Positions 7,187 through 14,779 of a stretch of DNA of 16,714 nt are shown here, piece by piece (within the stretch, counting starts at the first letter, position 1; the number at the start of each line of letters is the position of its first letter). The translations under genes were made by a program, and so were the position numbers. This stretch comes from Bacillota bacterium (GTDB lineage: Bacteria; Bacillota; Clostridia; Lachnospirales; Lachnospiraceae), in the NCBI GenBank assembly GCA_023460575.1, contig JAEWPQ010000077.1, positions 1-16,714 on the forward strand. The letters run 5' to 3'. The notes below the pieces were generated by a model. The model was not told where the DNA came from, did not search any database, and worked only from the letters and a program-made list of their open reading frames with translations.

Positions 7187-8728
7187 TCACTTTTGATCGA
7201 AGCTACCGTTAGAGGATTTTTGTAAATAATTATCTAAATTTATAAGATATCTTTTATTTATTCCGAACCAATTTTTACCATTATCAAAAATCCCCAACAA
7301 CAGATAATGATCTAACATTAGTAACATTTTTGTTGCAGGTCTAGTCTCATCTCCAAATTCATTATGAAATGAAGAGATGATTCTTGCATTTGAATTAATC
7401 TGATCTAGTATTCCTTGTCTTTTAATCTCTGCAAGCATTGTATCTTTATCTTCATTTATTACTTCGTAATACAAATCAAGCTCGTTATTATCAAATTGAA
7501 TCCCAGGATGCTCAACTATATCTTGTTTACGTTGTTTCCAATATTTAAAAATATCTTTCCTGCTTATTTTTGCATCAATCATCATTGCAAATAAATGTTC
7601 TAAGGATATAGTTAAAATAGGAGCATCTACATCCTCCAAATACTCTGGAAAAAGAGTATGTACATTAGAAGATATAAAATCCATAGGATACATAGAAATA
7701 TGAATACATATAGGATCTTTCACATAACCACTAACTGTTTTTTCACCACATACAAAACTATATTTATCAAAATTCAACAAATATTCTGACACCTTTTTTA
7801 AAGATTTATAAGCCTTATTCGTTTTATTATGAATCTGCAATTTTAAAATCTCATCTTTATCTACTCCATAAGCGTCAAATGATCCAGATTTACATTCAAG
7901 TACAGCAATATTTTCAGCATCTTTCAGTAGAACATCAATTTCAATTTTTTGCTTATGATTTGGATAGTAAAATAAAGTATGATAGCTTTCCTGAACAAAG
8001 TTTTTTGTTATTCCATATACCATTTCTTCAAAGGCATAACCTTTCTCATCAGTGTAATACGAATACTCTTTATCTAAATATTTATCTTTGAAAATATTTT
8101 CAAGTTTGAAGATCATATAATCAAGAAACTCATCTATACAAATAATGAATAATTTGCCTTCATCCAGAAATAGCCCCACTTTATCTTCTTCTTTTATCTC
8201 ATAAATATTATTTGCAAAAAGATTTATAAATCTTTCAAATTCTGTGGAAGTTGTTTTACCTCTAACCTTCTGTATGTCCGAAAGACCAATATAAAAATCT
8301 ACTCTACCGAATAAATTTTTCTTTTCTGTATCGGTTATTTCTTTATCAGAAAATTTATATGTTTGTAAGCCCACATAATATAACGTTATTGCCAAAGACA
8401 ATTCCACGATAGTAGAACGATCTATACTCATTCTGTGAAAAAAACTCTCTGGAATAGCTGAAGCGATAAGTTCCAAATAATAAACTCTAATAAAAATTGA
8501 TTTGGGTTGAATATTCTCGCTATCCATAATCAACTCCTGAAAATTTGTATGTTTCTCCATCTGCCTATCAATTTCATATTCTTTTATTTGCTTATCTATA
8601 TCTATCCACTGTTTTTTATTATCTTTTAAAATACGAATAATGGTATAAGAATTTTTTATAGTATAAGCACTATAATACTCGCCAAATTGATTATATCTTT
8701 TATAAAGCTTCTCAAGAATGTTATTCAT
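7187..8728 (-). CDS. PD-(D/E)XK nuclease-like protein, 513 aa
   Basis: Residues about 228-285 hold a classical restriction-endonuclease core: Glu234/Glu235 in YAFEEMVYG, then Glu263-Ile-Asp265 in KIEIDVLL, then Glu278-Cys-Lys280 in AVLECKSGSF. The first 220 residues are mostly helical and unrecognised. Residues 290-513 include a helical region with DHYLLLGIFDNGKNWFG near the C-terminus. No membrane segment or signal peptide is seen. The ribosome site before the ATG at 8728 is weak (GGAAAG, distant). It is a single gene with no methylase nearby, so it is not an ordinary restriction system. The IS21 end begins 72 bp upstream and may have disrupted its native promoter. Nuclease fold likely; biological role unknown. 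Confidence 0.75.
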   Translation of the reverse strand: MNNILEKLYKRYNQFGEYYSAYTIKNSYTIIRILKDNKKQWIDIDKQIKEYEIDRQMEKHTNFQELIMDSENIQPKSIFIRVYYLELIASAIPESFFHRMSIDRSTIVELSLAITLYYVGLQTYKFSDKEITDTEKKNLFGRVDFYIGLSDIQKVRGKTTSTEFERFINLFANNIYEIKEEDKVGLFLDEGKLFIICIDEFLDYMIFKLENIFKDKYLDKEYSYYTDEKGYAFEEMVYGITKNFVQESYHTLFYYPNHKQKIEIDVLLKDAENIAVLECKSGSFDAYGVDKDEILKLQIHNKTNKAYKSLKKVSEYLLNFDKYSFVCGEKTVSGYVKDPICIHISMYPMDFISSNVHTLFPEYLEDVDAPILTISLEHLFAMMIDAKISRKDIFKYWKQRKQDIVEHPGIQFDNNELDLYYEVINEDKDTMLAEIKRQGILDQINSNARIISSFHNEFGDETRPATKMLLMLDHYLLLGIFDNGKNWFGINKRYLINLDNYLQKSSNGSFDQK

Positions 8729-8800
8729 TTATTTGTCATCACTTTCCAATCCGTCTATTTGTATTAAAATAATTTAGGTTACCGAATACTCCGAGCTTTT

Positions 8801-8852
8801 GTTCCAATCGTTCCGGGATAATGTTCTACCCATTCCGGACATGTTCCAATTG
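8801..8852. repeat. IS21-type multiple terminal repeats (left end)
   Basis: GTTCCAATCGTTCCGG (8801-8816), GTTCTACCCATTCCGG (8823-8838) and GTTCCAATTG (8843-8852) are phased about 20-22 bp apart, just upstream of the istA remnant. IS21-family elements carry such repeated transposase-binding sites inside their ends, so this is probably the left end of the decayed element. Confidence 0.55.
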
Positions 8853-8912
8853 TTTATAATGGAAATATGCATCGAGATTACTATGTAAATCCATTATGAG
8901 AAGGTAATTTTT

Positions 8913-9388
8913 ATGACCCAATATAAGAAAACCTAAAATTTGCAGTCTTGGGATTAACCAAACTAGCATTGCCAGTAGTTGCGTATGTGCCAGGAAGACT
9001 GTGAGAAATATATTAAATCGAGCAAAATAAGCTGCACATCACCTAGTCGTTTAAAGCCGAAACCACAGAGGCGGATCCGGGAAAACCGTTCTTTCCAGAA
9101 AAATCTGTACCATCCGTTGGACGCATATTTCCAGAAAGAAATGATGCGAAACGGTATAACCCTAAAATCACTCTGGAATGAATACTGTGAAGAGTGCAGA
9201 CAATCCAATGAATTACCACTTATATACTCCCAGTTCTGTTTCCATTACCAGAAGCAATTCCAACTGAAAATGCCGCCATGCACATATCCCGGAAATCCGG
9301 GGTATAGATTGAAGTGGATTGGGCTGGAGATTCTAACCGTATTATCGATTCCAATACAGGAGAGATCAGTTTTATTATATCTAAATGA
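8913..9388 (+). pseudogene. istA: IS21-family transposase istA, frameshifted and truncated
   Basis: Pieces of IstA appear in order but in different frames. MTQYKK starts at the ATG at 8913; TSIASSCVCARKTVRNIL (the helix-turn-helix) is at about 8965-9020. YFQKEMMRNGITLKSLW and then NEYCEECRQSNELPLIYSQF follow at about 9127-9240. MHISRKSGV, a stop codon, then IEVDWAGDSNRIIDSNTGEI follow at about 9279-9367; VDWAGD holds the first catalytic Asp of the DDE core. At least three frame changes and internal stops separate these parts. Similarity ends after TGEI, so most of the catalytic domain and all of istB are missing. This is a dead relic. A 170-codon frame at 8979-9491 spans part of it and should not be taken as a separate gene. 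Confidence 0.85.
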
Positions 9389-9400
9389 TTACAAAAATCC

Positions 9401-9436
9401 CTCAAGTCACAATATACAATGGGTATACAGCTTGAG
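9401..9436 (-). terminator. Possible terminator of the 131-aa gene
   Basis: CTCAAG (9401-9406) and CTTGAG (9431-9436) form a stem with a partial inner pairing of GTATAC-like bases. Read on the minus strand the stem is followed by GGGATTTTTG. It lies about 100 nt after the stop of the leftward 131-aa gene. Pairing is short, so support is modest. Confidence 0.35.
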
Positions 9437-9533
9437 AGATTTCATATACTTTAATTATTTATTTAATTCAAATCACGTTCTATACCTTTAAAAGATTTTA
9501 CTCACGTTTCATGTCTTCTCAATAACTGAAAAG

Positions 9534-9929
9534 CTAATTGTTAAAAGAATTTTTTACATAATTAGAAATTGACGAATTACCAATAAATGCATCTGCTTTT
9601 TCCATAACAGATTCCAAAAGAAGATGTTTCATATTCGAATCATTGATCGTTTTCACAAAATCCTCCTCTGTTAATTCAATGGTATCGTCAGCAAAGGTAA
9701 AATCGTTACAAAATAATTTTAAATCTGCGTCAACAATCTTTAAAATATCAGAATCGCTTTCCATGTCATTATTATCGCATACCTGCGGGTGACTAATAAT
9801 CTTCTGCTGATCTAACCGAATTAAAAATGAACATCTAGTATCCTGTTCATAAAAATAATCAGCAAAAATCCCTACTGTTTGCTGACCATTAATCATTTTT
9901 GAATACTTAGCTTGGACCTTCGATATCAT
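9534..9929 (-). CDS. Hypothetical protein, 131 aa
   Basis: Not recognised. The best start is the ATG at 9929 (MISKVQAKYSKMINGQQTVG), six bases after AGGAGG; a TTG at 9953 would add eight residues but lies upstream of that ribosome site and is unlikely. The protein is acidic, with ESDSDILKIVDADLKLF and ADDTIELTEEDFV, and has no membrane segment or known motif. It stands alone between the IS21 relic and the IS66 element, behind a near-consensus promoter. A small accessory, immunity-type or anti-defence role would fit an island like this but nothing in the sequence shows it. Confidence 0.65.
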   Translation of the reverse strand: MISKVQAKYSKMINGQQTVGIFADYFYEQDTRCSFLIRLDQQKIISHPQVCDNNDMESDSDILKIVDADLKLFCNDFTFADDTIELTEEDFVKTINDSNMKHLLLESVMEKADAFIGNSSISNYVKNSFNN

Positions 9930-9965
9930 CTCATTCCTCCTCACGTTTTTCAAGAATATATACTA

Positions 9966-9994
9966 ATTATAATCCCAAAGAGCCATTTTGGCAA
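9966..9994 (-). promoter_or_regulatory. Near-consensus sigma-A promoter with palindrome over -35
   Basis: On the minus strand TTGCCA (9994-9989), a 17-bp spacer and TATAAT (9971-9966) form a strong promoter, 37 nt before the ATG at 9929. GCCATTTTGGC, an 11-bp palindrome at 9982-9992, overlaps the -35 and is a plausible operator. Confidence 0.7.
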
Positions 9995-10230
9995 CTTTTT
10001 ATGGCACAAAAAGAGCTGCATTTAGGCCACTTTATGTTTATAAAGATAGAGGACTATTTCTCAATAATATAATATATAACAATATCCAACGAACATTAGG
10101 CAATTTATTTAAGTTGAGCAAATAGTATATACAATGAGTTATGTTTGTGTTGTTATATTCCCCTAATAATAAAATAATATTAAACCATTTAATTTCAGTA
10201 ACGCTATTATACCTAGCATTTACGCTTAAA
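9995..10230. other. AT-rich intergenic region with no gene seen
   Basis: Between the promoter of the 131-aa gene and the displaced tail of abiH I see no open frame, RNA gene or strong hairpin. Before the IS66 insertion this was the sequence downstream of abiH. Confidence 0.5.
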
Positions 10231-10271
10231 TTAATTTATGACATTATATATATCAAAGTTGCCTTTAAATC
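10231..10271 (-). pseudogene. Displaced 3' end of the abiH gene
   Basis: Joining the abiH reading frame across the IS66 element at the shared 8-bp duplication gives ...GFK-GNFDIYNVIN and TAA at 10231-10233. The last ten codons of the original gene are therefore left on the far side of the element. The reconstructed protein would be 308 residues. Confidence 0.8.
10264..10271. repeat. IS66 target site duplication, left copy
   Basis: TTTAAATC immediately precedes the left inverted repeat and is identical to the right copy at 12916-12923. Eight bases is the expected IS66 duplication, so insertion was probably recent. Confidence 0.95.
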
Positions 10272-10367
10272 GTAAGCGCATAGTTTAAGGGTGGATTTTA
10301 ATTAGCGCCATTTGTCTCTATAATTGTTATCAGGAAATGCGAGCGTTTTACTCCAATCCTTTGCAAG

Positions 10368-10384
10368 AATGCAAGCATTTTACT
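10368..10384. repeat. IS66 subterminal inverted repeat, left copy (17 bp)
   Basis: AATGCAAGCATTTTACT here is the exact reverse complement of 12835-12851. It contains AATGC-AA-GCATT, itself a small palindrome. It lies in the leader just before tnpA, 97 bp from the element end, and could be a transposase binding or self-regulation site. Confidence 0.8.
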
Positions 10385-10405
10385 CTATTTCGGAGACTAG
10401 CAATT

Positions 10406-10825
10406 ATGAGATCAAAACGAATTTCTGCCGATGAGCAGTTTCAGCTCATCATGGAGTGCCGACAAAGCGGCCTCTCCGACTATCAGTGGTGCCAAATGAA
10501 TGATATTAATCCAGGCACCTTTTATAACTGGATCAGTAGACTTCGTAAGCGCGGAATGGTAATCCCCATGTCATCTGATCAAGGAAAGAAAACATCATCT
10601 CCTTTGCAGGAAGTGGTCAGGGTTAACTTAATACCAGATTCAGCATCAGTGCCTGCTCCTATGCAAGTAGAGCAAAATACTTGCATTGTTCCGGATCTTG
10701 CTACCAAAGAGTTGCCTACTGTTGAAATTCTGATTAGCAATGCAACAATCCGTTTCTTTAATAACACAGATAAGAACCTGATCGAAACTACTCTCAAATG
10801 CATGGGAGGTGTCATGTTGTGCTAG
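10406..10825 (+). CDS. tnpA: IS66 TnpA (OrfA accessory protein), 139 aa
   Basis: The N-terminus MRSKRISADEQFQLIMEC is followed by RQSGLSDYQWCQMNDINPGT and FYNWISRLRKRG. This is a helix-turn-helix module typical of IS66 OrfA, which is needed with TnpB and TnpC for transposition. The tail (about residues 60-139) is variable in the family and ends VEILISNATIRFFNNTDKN, a usual OrfA ending. The ATG at 10406 follows GGAG by 10 nt; an upstream ATG at 10337 would add residues unlike the family and would start within the terminal region. Its stop overlaps the start of tnpB by seven bases, suggesting translational coupling. Confidence 0.9.
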   Translation: MRSKRISADEQFQLIMECRQSGLSDYQWCQMNDINPGTFYNWISRLRKRGMVIPMSSDQGKKTSSPLQEVVRVNLIPDSASVPAPMQVEQNTCIVPDLATKELPTVEILISNATIRFFNNTDKNLIETTLKCMGGVMLC

Positions 10826-11163
10826 GTGATATATCCTCAGCAATCAACATCTATATCATTACAGGCTATACTGATATGCGTAAGTCCATAGATGGACTCT
10901 ACGCCATCATTCTAGACCAGTTGAAAGCGGAACCCGATGCCAGATCAATTTATCTATTCTGTGGCAGACGATGTGATCGAATCAAGGTTTTGCTCCGAGA
11001 GCCTGATGGAATGGTTCTTCTCTATAAACGGCTTGACGTTGTACAAGGTAAGTACCGATGGCCAAGAAACAGCAATGAGGCAAAAAACATTACCTGGCAA
11101 CAATTCGACTGGCTTATGACGGGGCTTGAAATCGAGCAGCCAAAGGCTCTTAAAACTGGCTGA
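10819..11163 (+). CDS. tnpB: IS66 TnpB (OrfB accessory protein), 114 aa
   Basis: The sequence LGDISSAINIYIITGYTDMR, then KSIDGLYAII, IYLFCGRRCDRIKVLL, KRLDVVQGKYRWPR and ITWQQFDWLMTGL matches IS66 Orf2 along its whole length, including the GxTDMRKSIDGL and RWP signatures. I place the start at GTG 10819, nine bases after GGGAGG, giving a standard 114-residue protein. An ATG at 10798 in the same frame lies before that ribosome site. This protein is an essential IS66 accessory factor of unknown biochemical activity. It overlaps tnpA. Confidence 0.93.
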   Translation: MLGDISSAINIYIITGYTDMRKSIDGLYAIILDQLKAEPDARSIYLFCGRRCDRIKVLLREPDGMVLLYKRLDVVQGKYRWPRNSNEAKNITWQQFDWLMTGLEIEQPKALKTG

Positions 11164-11198
11164 AACCCTTGATTTTACTGGCATTTTCGCTCTTTTTA

Positions 11199-11207
11199 TG
11201 GTATACT
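11199..11207 (+). promoter_or_regulatory. Possible internal extended -10 promoter for tnpC
   Basis: TGGTATACT is an extended -10 (TGnTATACT) 28 nt before the tnpC start. No -35 match is evident. It may allow tnpC expression separate from tnpAB, but could be chance in AT-rich sequence. Confidence 0.35.
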
Positions 11208-11234
11208 TTTTATAGTAAACTAAGGAGCAAAAAC

Positions 11235-12839
11235 GTGGCGAACAGTAGTAAAGATATCCAGCTCATTGAGCTTAAAGATATGATTTCACAACTAAATACT
11301 ACGATCAAGACACTTGTGGAAGCATTGAATAAACAGCAGGCTGAAAATGATAATCTTAAGTCTGAACTGGCTTGGTTTCGCCAGAAGTATTTTGGTGCTT
11401 CCAGTGAACGCCGCGTGGTGGATGACGTCGCAGGTCAATTGAACCTTTTTGACAATCTTACAGAGGATGAGAAACCGGTGGAACTAATTGAACCGGAGGT
11501 TGTCCCTGCTCCAAAGAAATCTCGAAAAAAGAAACCTACTTTAGCAGAACAATTTAAGAACATTCCGACCAGACAGATAAAGGTAGATACACTGACTGAA
11601 GAGGAAAAGGCATGCCCAATCTGTGGAACTGGGATGATTCCGATTGGGACAGAACTAATCCGTAGTGAAATCGTTTATACGCCACCAAAGCTGGAGCGTA
11701 TCGAATACATGGCAACCACGTATTCATGTCCAGTGTGCAAGGATACGGAGGAACCACAGTTTATAAAGGATAATGGAACGCCTGCACTGATTCCCGGAAG
11801 TTATGTTTCAGAATCTCTGCTGGCATATATCATTTATCGAAAGTACGGATTGTACATTCCTCTTTATTGTCAGGAACAGGATTTCCTGCAAATGAATGCT
11901 CCAATAGGACGAACATCTATGGCATATTGGATTATTATCGTTGGCATTGAATATATAAAGCCGCTGTATGATTACTTTCATAGGGAACTGCTTAAACGCA
12001 GATTCCTTATGATGGACGAGACACCAATCCAGGTATTAAAAGAGGAAGACCGACGGGCACAGACCAAATCTTATCTATGGGTTGTCCGAACTGGCGAAGA
12101 TGGATTAAATCCAATCATCCTCTATAATTACACGCCTACAAGAGCAGGAGAAAACATCAAACAATTCCTAAAGGGAATCGAACCTGGATTTTATCTGATG
12201 GCAGATGCATACCAGGGCTACAACAAGGTGAATGAAGCCAAGCGTTGTTGCTGCTTTGCGCACATCAGGAGATACTTATTGGAAGCTATCCCAAAAGGCC
12301 ATGAGAAGGATTACAGTCATCCGGCGGTGCAGGGAGTCTTGTATTGTAATAAGCTGTTTGAGTATGAGCGGATCTATAAGGAAAAAGGGCTCTCATACAA
12401 ACAGATCGGAAATCGTCGCCTCAAAGACCAGAAACCAGTCGTTGAGGGCTTCTTGGCGTGGGCAAATCAAGTCACTCCCGGAGATAATGCCAAACTTAAG
12501 AAAGCCATCACATATATCAAAAACCGTCGAGACATTCTTATGACCTATCTGGAAGATGGCCGATGCAGCCTAAGCAACAACCTTAGCGAAAATTCAATTC
12601 GTCCAGTAACTGTAGGCCGGAAAAACTGGCTTTTTTCAGATACTCCGGGAGGAGCGACAGCTAATTCACTCTATCTCACCATCATAGAGATGGCAAAGGC
12701 GTATGACTTAAATCTATATGAATATTTAAAGTTCTTGCTAGAGAATCGTCCAAGCAAGGGCATGTCAGATGACGAGATAGCAAAACTTGCACCTGGGAAT
12801 AAAACAGTCCAAGAACTTTGCAAGAACAAAATGCAGTAA
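11235..12839 (+). CDS. tnpC: IS66 TnpC transposase (DDE), 534 aa
   Basis: The start is GTG at 11235, seven bases after AAGGAG; an in-frame ATG at 11169 would add 22 hydrophobic residues foreign to the family. Residues about 10-60 form a coiled coil ending WFRQKYFGASSE. Two CxxC pairs (C127PIC and C165PVC) make the zinc-binding module. The DDE core is Asp261 in MMDETPIQVL, Asp324 in LMADAYQGYN and Glu452 in LSENSIRPVTVGRKNWLF, with the family's SDTPGGA after it. Length and all key residues are intact, so the transposase is likely active. Its stop codon lies inside the right 17-bp subterminal repeat. Confidence 0.95.
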   Translation: MANSSKDIQLIELKDMISQLNTTIKTLVEALNKQQAENDNLKSELAWFRQKYFGASSERRVVDDVAGQLNLFDNLTEDEKPVELIEPEVVPAPKKSRKKKPTLAEQFKNIPTRQIKVDTLTEEEKACPICGTGMIPIGTELIRSEIVYTPPKLERIEYMATTYSCPVCKDTEEPQFIKDNGTPALIPGSYVSESLLAYIIYRKYGLYIPLYCQEQDFLQMNAPIGRTSMAYWIIIVGIEYIKPLYDYFHRELLKRRFLMMDETPIQVLKEEDRRAQTKSYLWVVRTGEDGLNPIILYNYTPTRAGENIKQFLKGIEPGFYLMADAYQGYNKVNEAKRCCCFAHIRRYLLEAIPKGHEKDYSHPAVQGVLYCNKLFEYERIYKEKGLSYKQIGNRRLKDQKPVVEGFLAWANQVTPGDNAKLKKAITYIKNRRDILMTYLEDGRCSLSNNLSENSIRPVTVGRKNWLFSDTPGGATANSLYLTIIEMAKAYDLNLYEYLKFLLENRPSKGMSDDEIAKLAPGNKTVQELCKNKMQ

Positions 12840-12851
12840 AATGCTTGCATT
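12835..12851. repeat. IS66 subterminal inverted repeat, right copy (17 bp)
   Basis: AGTAAAATGCTTGCATT is the exact reverse complement of 10368-10384 and includes the tnpC stop codon (12837-12839). CTAGCAAT also occurs soon after each copy. Confidence 0.8.
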
Positions 12852-12903
12852 TCCGAATCCTAGCAATAGGGTCTGGAAATAAATTTTGAGTTATACCCCG
12901 AAA

Positions 12904-13809
12904 TCACGCGCTTACTTTAAATCCACACTTTCTAATTATATCTTTGTAGTCATTCCTTACATTCTTATCATCGTATCCATTAAGATACCATATAATTATA
13001 CTTGTATTTAACCTTGAGCAAAGTTCTCTTATGTAAATTTCATCTACTTTAGAAAATGAGAAGCCATATGAATATATTTTATTTATAGAAGAAGAGAGAC
13101 TTTGGAAGAATTCTTTATGATGTTCTAATGCTGATTTAGTATCTTTCTTCAATTTGTCATGAATTTCTTGGAAACTATCTTCTGTACCTGGCCTCATTCC
13201 ATAATTAACATCAGAAAAATAGTCGTAATTCATACCATGTCCGAATAATAATTTTCCACCCTGAACACCATGTATATGGCATACATTTCTTACCTTATAT
13301 ACATCTTCTAAAGTTAATGTGTAATTGAAAGACAAAAATAAATCTGAATTTTTATCTATCAACTTTAAAAAGTCATTCTTAGCCAAGGTCTCCTTTACAT
13401 TAAATGATGAAATCCACTCATTGAAATATTCAGGTATTTCTAAAATTGGATTTATTAATGCAATGGCACTACTCTCATTGAAATATGTTTCATGCCATTC
13501 ATCATCATCATTATCATCGGACTCATAATCTAACATATAATTTTCAAAATCAATTTCTCCAATAGATGCTTCAAGATTACTCCATTTATCCCCATCAGCA
13601 TCGCATAGTAATTGCTTTATAAATCCTATTACTTCATCTTCATCATCGGGCACTTCATTTCCATGATTATCTATCCTATATTCAGGAATATAGTTAATAG
13701 ATTGAGCATTGGGGTATGTCTTATTTAGATAGGAATGAAAATCTTCATAAGAAGTTTTAAGTCCATGTGATATATCAAACCCATTTCCTATGATAAACAA
13801 ATTACTCAT
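12904..13809 (-). CDS. AbiH-family abortive infection protein, 3' end replaced by IS66
   Basis: MSNLFIIGNGFDISHGLKTS at the N-terminus, LFLSFNYTLTLEDVY at about 157-171, CHIHG at 177-181, LLFGHG at 187-192 and IYSYGFSFSKVDEIY at 245-259 match the AbiH family of phage-resistance proteins. GNGFD, the Asn in FNYT and HIHG resemble the nucleotide-binding and catalytic motifs of SIR2-like proteins (inference). A long acidic stretch (YESDDNDDDEW) lies near residue 95-105. AAGGGAGG precedes the ATG by 10 nt. IS66 insertion changed the last ten residues (GNFDIYNVIN) to VSA, whose codons and stop come from the IS end. The core is intact, so the protein may still work, as a 301-residue version. Confidence 0.88.
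   Translation of the reverse strand: MSNLFIIGNGFDISHGLKTSYEDFHSYLNKTYPNAQSINYIPEYRIDNHGNEVPDDEDEVIGFIKQLLCDADGDKWSNLEASIGEIDFENYMLDYESDDNDDDEWHETYFNESSAIALINPILEIPEYFNEWISSFNVKETLAKNDFLKLIDKNSDLFLSFNYTLTLEDVYKVRNVCHIHGVQGGKLLFGHGMNYDYFSDVNYGMRPGTEDSFQEIHDKLKKDTKSALEHHKEFFQSLSSSINKIYSYGFSFSKVDEIYIRELCSRLNTSIIIWYLNGYDDKNVRNDYKDIIRKCGFKVSA
12916..12923. repeat. IS66 target site duplication, right copy
   Basis: TTTAAATC directly follows the right inverted repeat and equals 10264-10271. Confidence 0.95.
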
Positions 13810-13866
13810 ATATAAAAATCCTCCCTTTCAATAGTATTTTTGAAAGATGCAGTATGATTTAAGTAT

Positions 13867-13872
13867 ATTATA
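13867..13872 (-). promoter_or_regulatory. Possible -10 box of abiH
   Basis: A perfect TATAAT on the minus strand lies 58 nt before the abiH ATG. TTGGAC lies too close (7 bp) to be its -35. The -10 match is exact but partner elements are poor. Confidence 0.35.
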
Positions 13873-13999
13873 CAGCATTGTCCAATTAACTTCCACATGA
13901 AACGCTGTTGATTTTCGTTAACAGTACCCTTACGTTTATAATAGCAAAAAATGGTCTGCTTAAAAATAAAAACAGATAATTTGACATTTTTACATTGAA

Positions 14000-14779
14000 T
14001 TACTCACAGTTATTTAATTTATAATTTATAAAACTAATATTATTATCTTTTATTATTCTTCCGATTTCAAAAATACAGCCAAATTCAAAGCTATTAGCCT
14101 TACATATGATTGAATTATCACTGATTCTAATATAGTATGTTCCATCAAATTTCATAAAATCATATAACGCAGATATATCATAAATATTATTATGTGTTTC
14201 TTGCCCAACCTTTATTATTCCTTCACATTTAACCATTCCTGTGGTAATAGAATGATTACCACCGTGTACTATTGAAATTCCCATTGGTAGTAATAAATCT
14301 ATATAATGATTTGACTCATCTTCTTTCCACCTATTATTTTCTGTGCCTATCGCAGCCAAGCATTTACTAAGTCTGCTTCTTTCCCAGACTGTTGGTAGAA
14401 TCGGATCTATACCCAAATTAATATTTATAGTATCATTAAAATTAGCTAAGTTAGTAGTAGTATTATAAAAAAAATTAAAAATTTCAGTTGATAAATCTTC
14501 AGTTGTAATTAAATAATTAAATGAAAATGACTGGTAATGACCTAATGTTGTATTGTATGTTTCAATTACTGAGAGTGTGTTTGTAAAAGTGATTTTATCA
14601 GCTAACAATTTTATTACTGTAAAAATATTTATGCAGTCAATATCGGATTGTTTTATAATTTCGTTAACGAATTGTTTTATATTTTCAAGTTTTAAACTGT
14701 TTGAGGTAAGATTTTTTTCTTCTCCATTAATTCTTAGTATGATTTTTTTAATCATATCTTGAAAATAGTATTTTTTCAT
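14000..14779 (-). CDS. DUF6710-like protein of unknown function, 259 aa
   Basis: The C-terminal half contains LLPMGISIVHGGNHSITTGM (about 163-182), then YDISALYDFMKFDGTYYIR and FEFGCIFEIGRII. I associate this arrangement, from memory, with the DUF6710 family; the assignment is tentative. The N-terminal 110 residues are helical with two Asn/Thr-rich stretches (NFFYNTTTNLANFNDT). No membrane segment or known catalytic motif is seen, although the conserved-looking HGGNHS is a plausible active or binding site. GGAG sits eight bases before the ATG at 14779. It lies 190 bp upstream of abiH on the same strand and shares a 12-base box with abiH's leader, so the two could be expressed together. Confidence 0.65.
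   Translation of the reverse strand: MKKYYFQDMIKKIILRINGEEKNLTSNSLKLENIKQFVNEIIKQSDIDCINIFTVIKLLADKITFTNTLSVIETYNTTLGHYQSFSFNYLITTEDLSTEIFNFFYNTTTNLANFNDTININLGIDPILPTVWERSRLSKCLAAIGTENNRWKEDESNHYIDLLLPMGISIVHGGNHSITTGMVKCEGIIKVGQETHNNIYDISALYDFMKFDGTYYIRISDNSIICKANSFEFGCIFEIGRIIKDNNISFINYKLNNCE

Larger units (their letters stand above)
10272..12915 (+). mobile_element. Complete IS66-family insertion sequence (2644 bp)
   Basis: The element has matching inverted ends, tnpA-tnpB-tnpC in the usual order and a perfect 8-bp target duplication. Left end: GTAAGCGCATAGTTTAAGGG (10272-10291). Right end read inwards: GTAAGCGCGTGATTTCGGGG (12915-12896). The first eight bases are identical and about 16 of 20 match. 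All three genes are open, so the element looks functional. It lies in the 3' end of abiH. Confidence 0.95.

Noticed and set aside
8979..9491. A 170-codon plus-strand frame as an intact gene
   Set aside because: Its middle matches IstA but the ends belong to other frames; it is part of the IS21 relic.
10337..10405. Upstream ATG start for tnpA
   Set aside because: It adds 23 residues unlike IS66 OrfA and no ribosome site; the ATG at 10406 fits the family.
11169..11234. Hydrophobic N-terminal extension of TnpC as a signal peptide
   Set aside because: It precedes the AAGGAG ribosome site and the GTG start; the hydrophobicity comes from T-rich promoter sequence.
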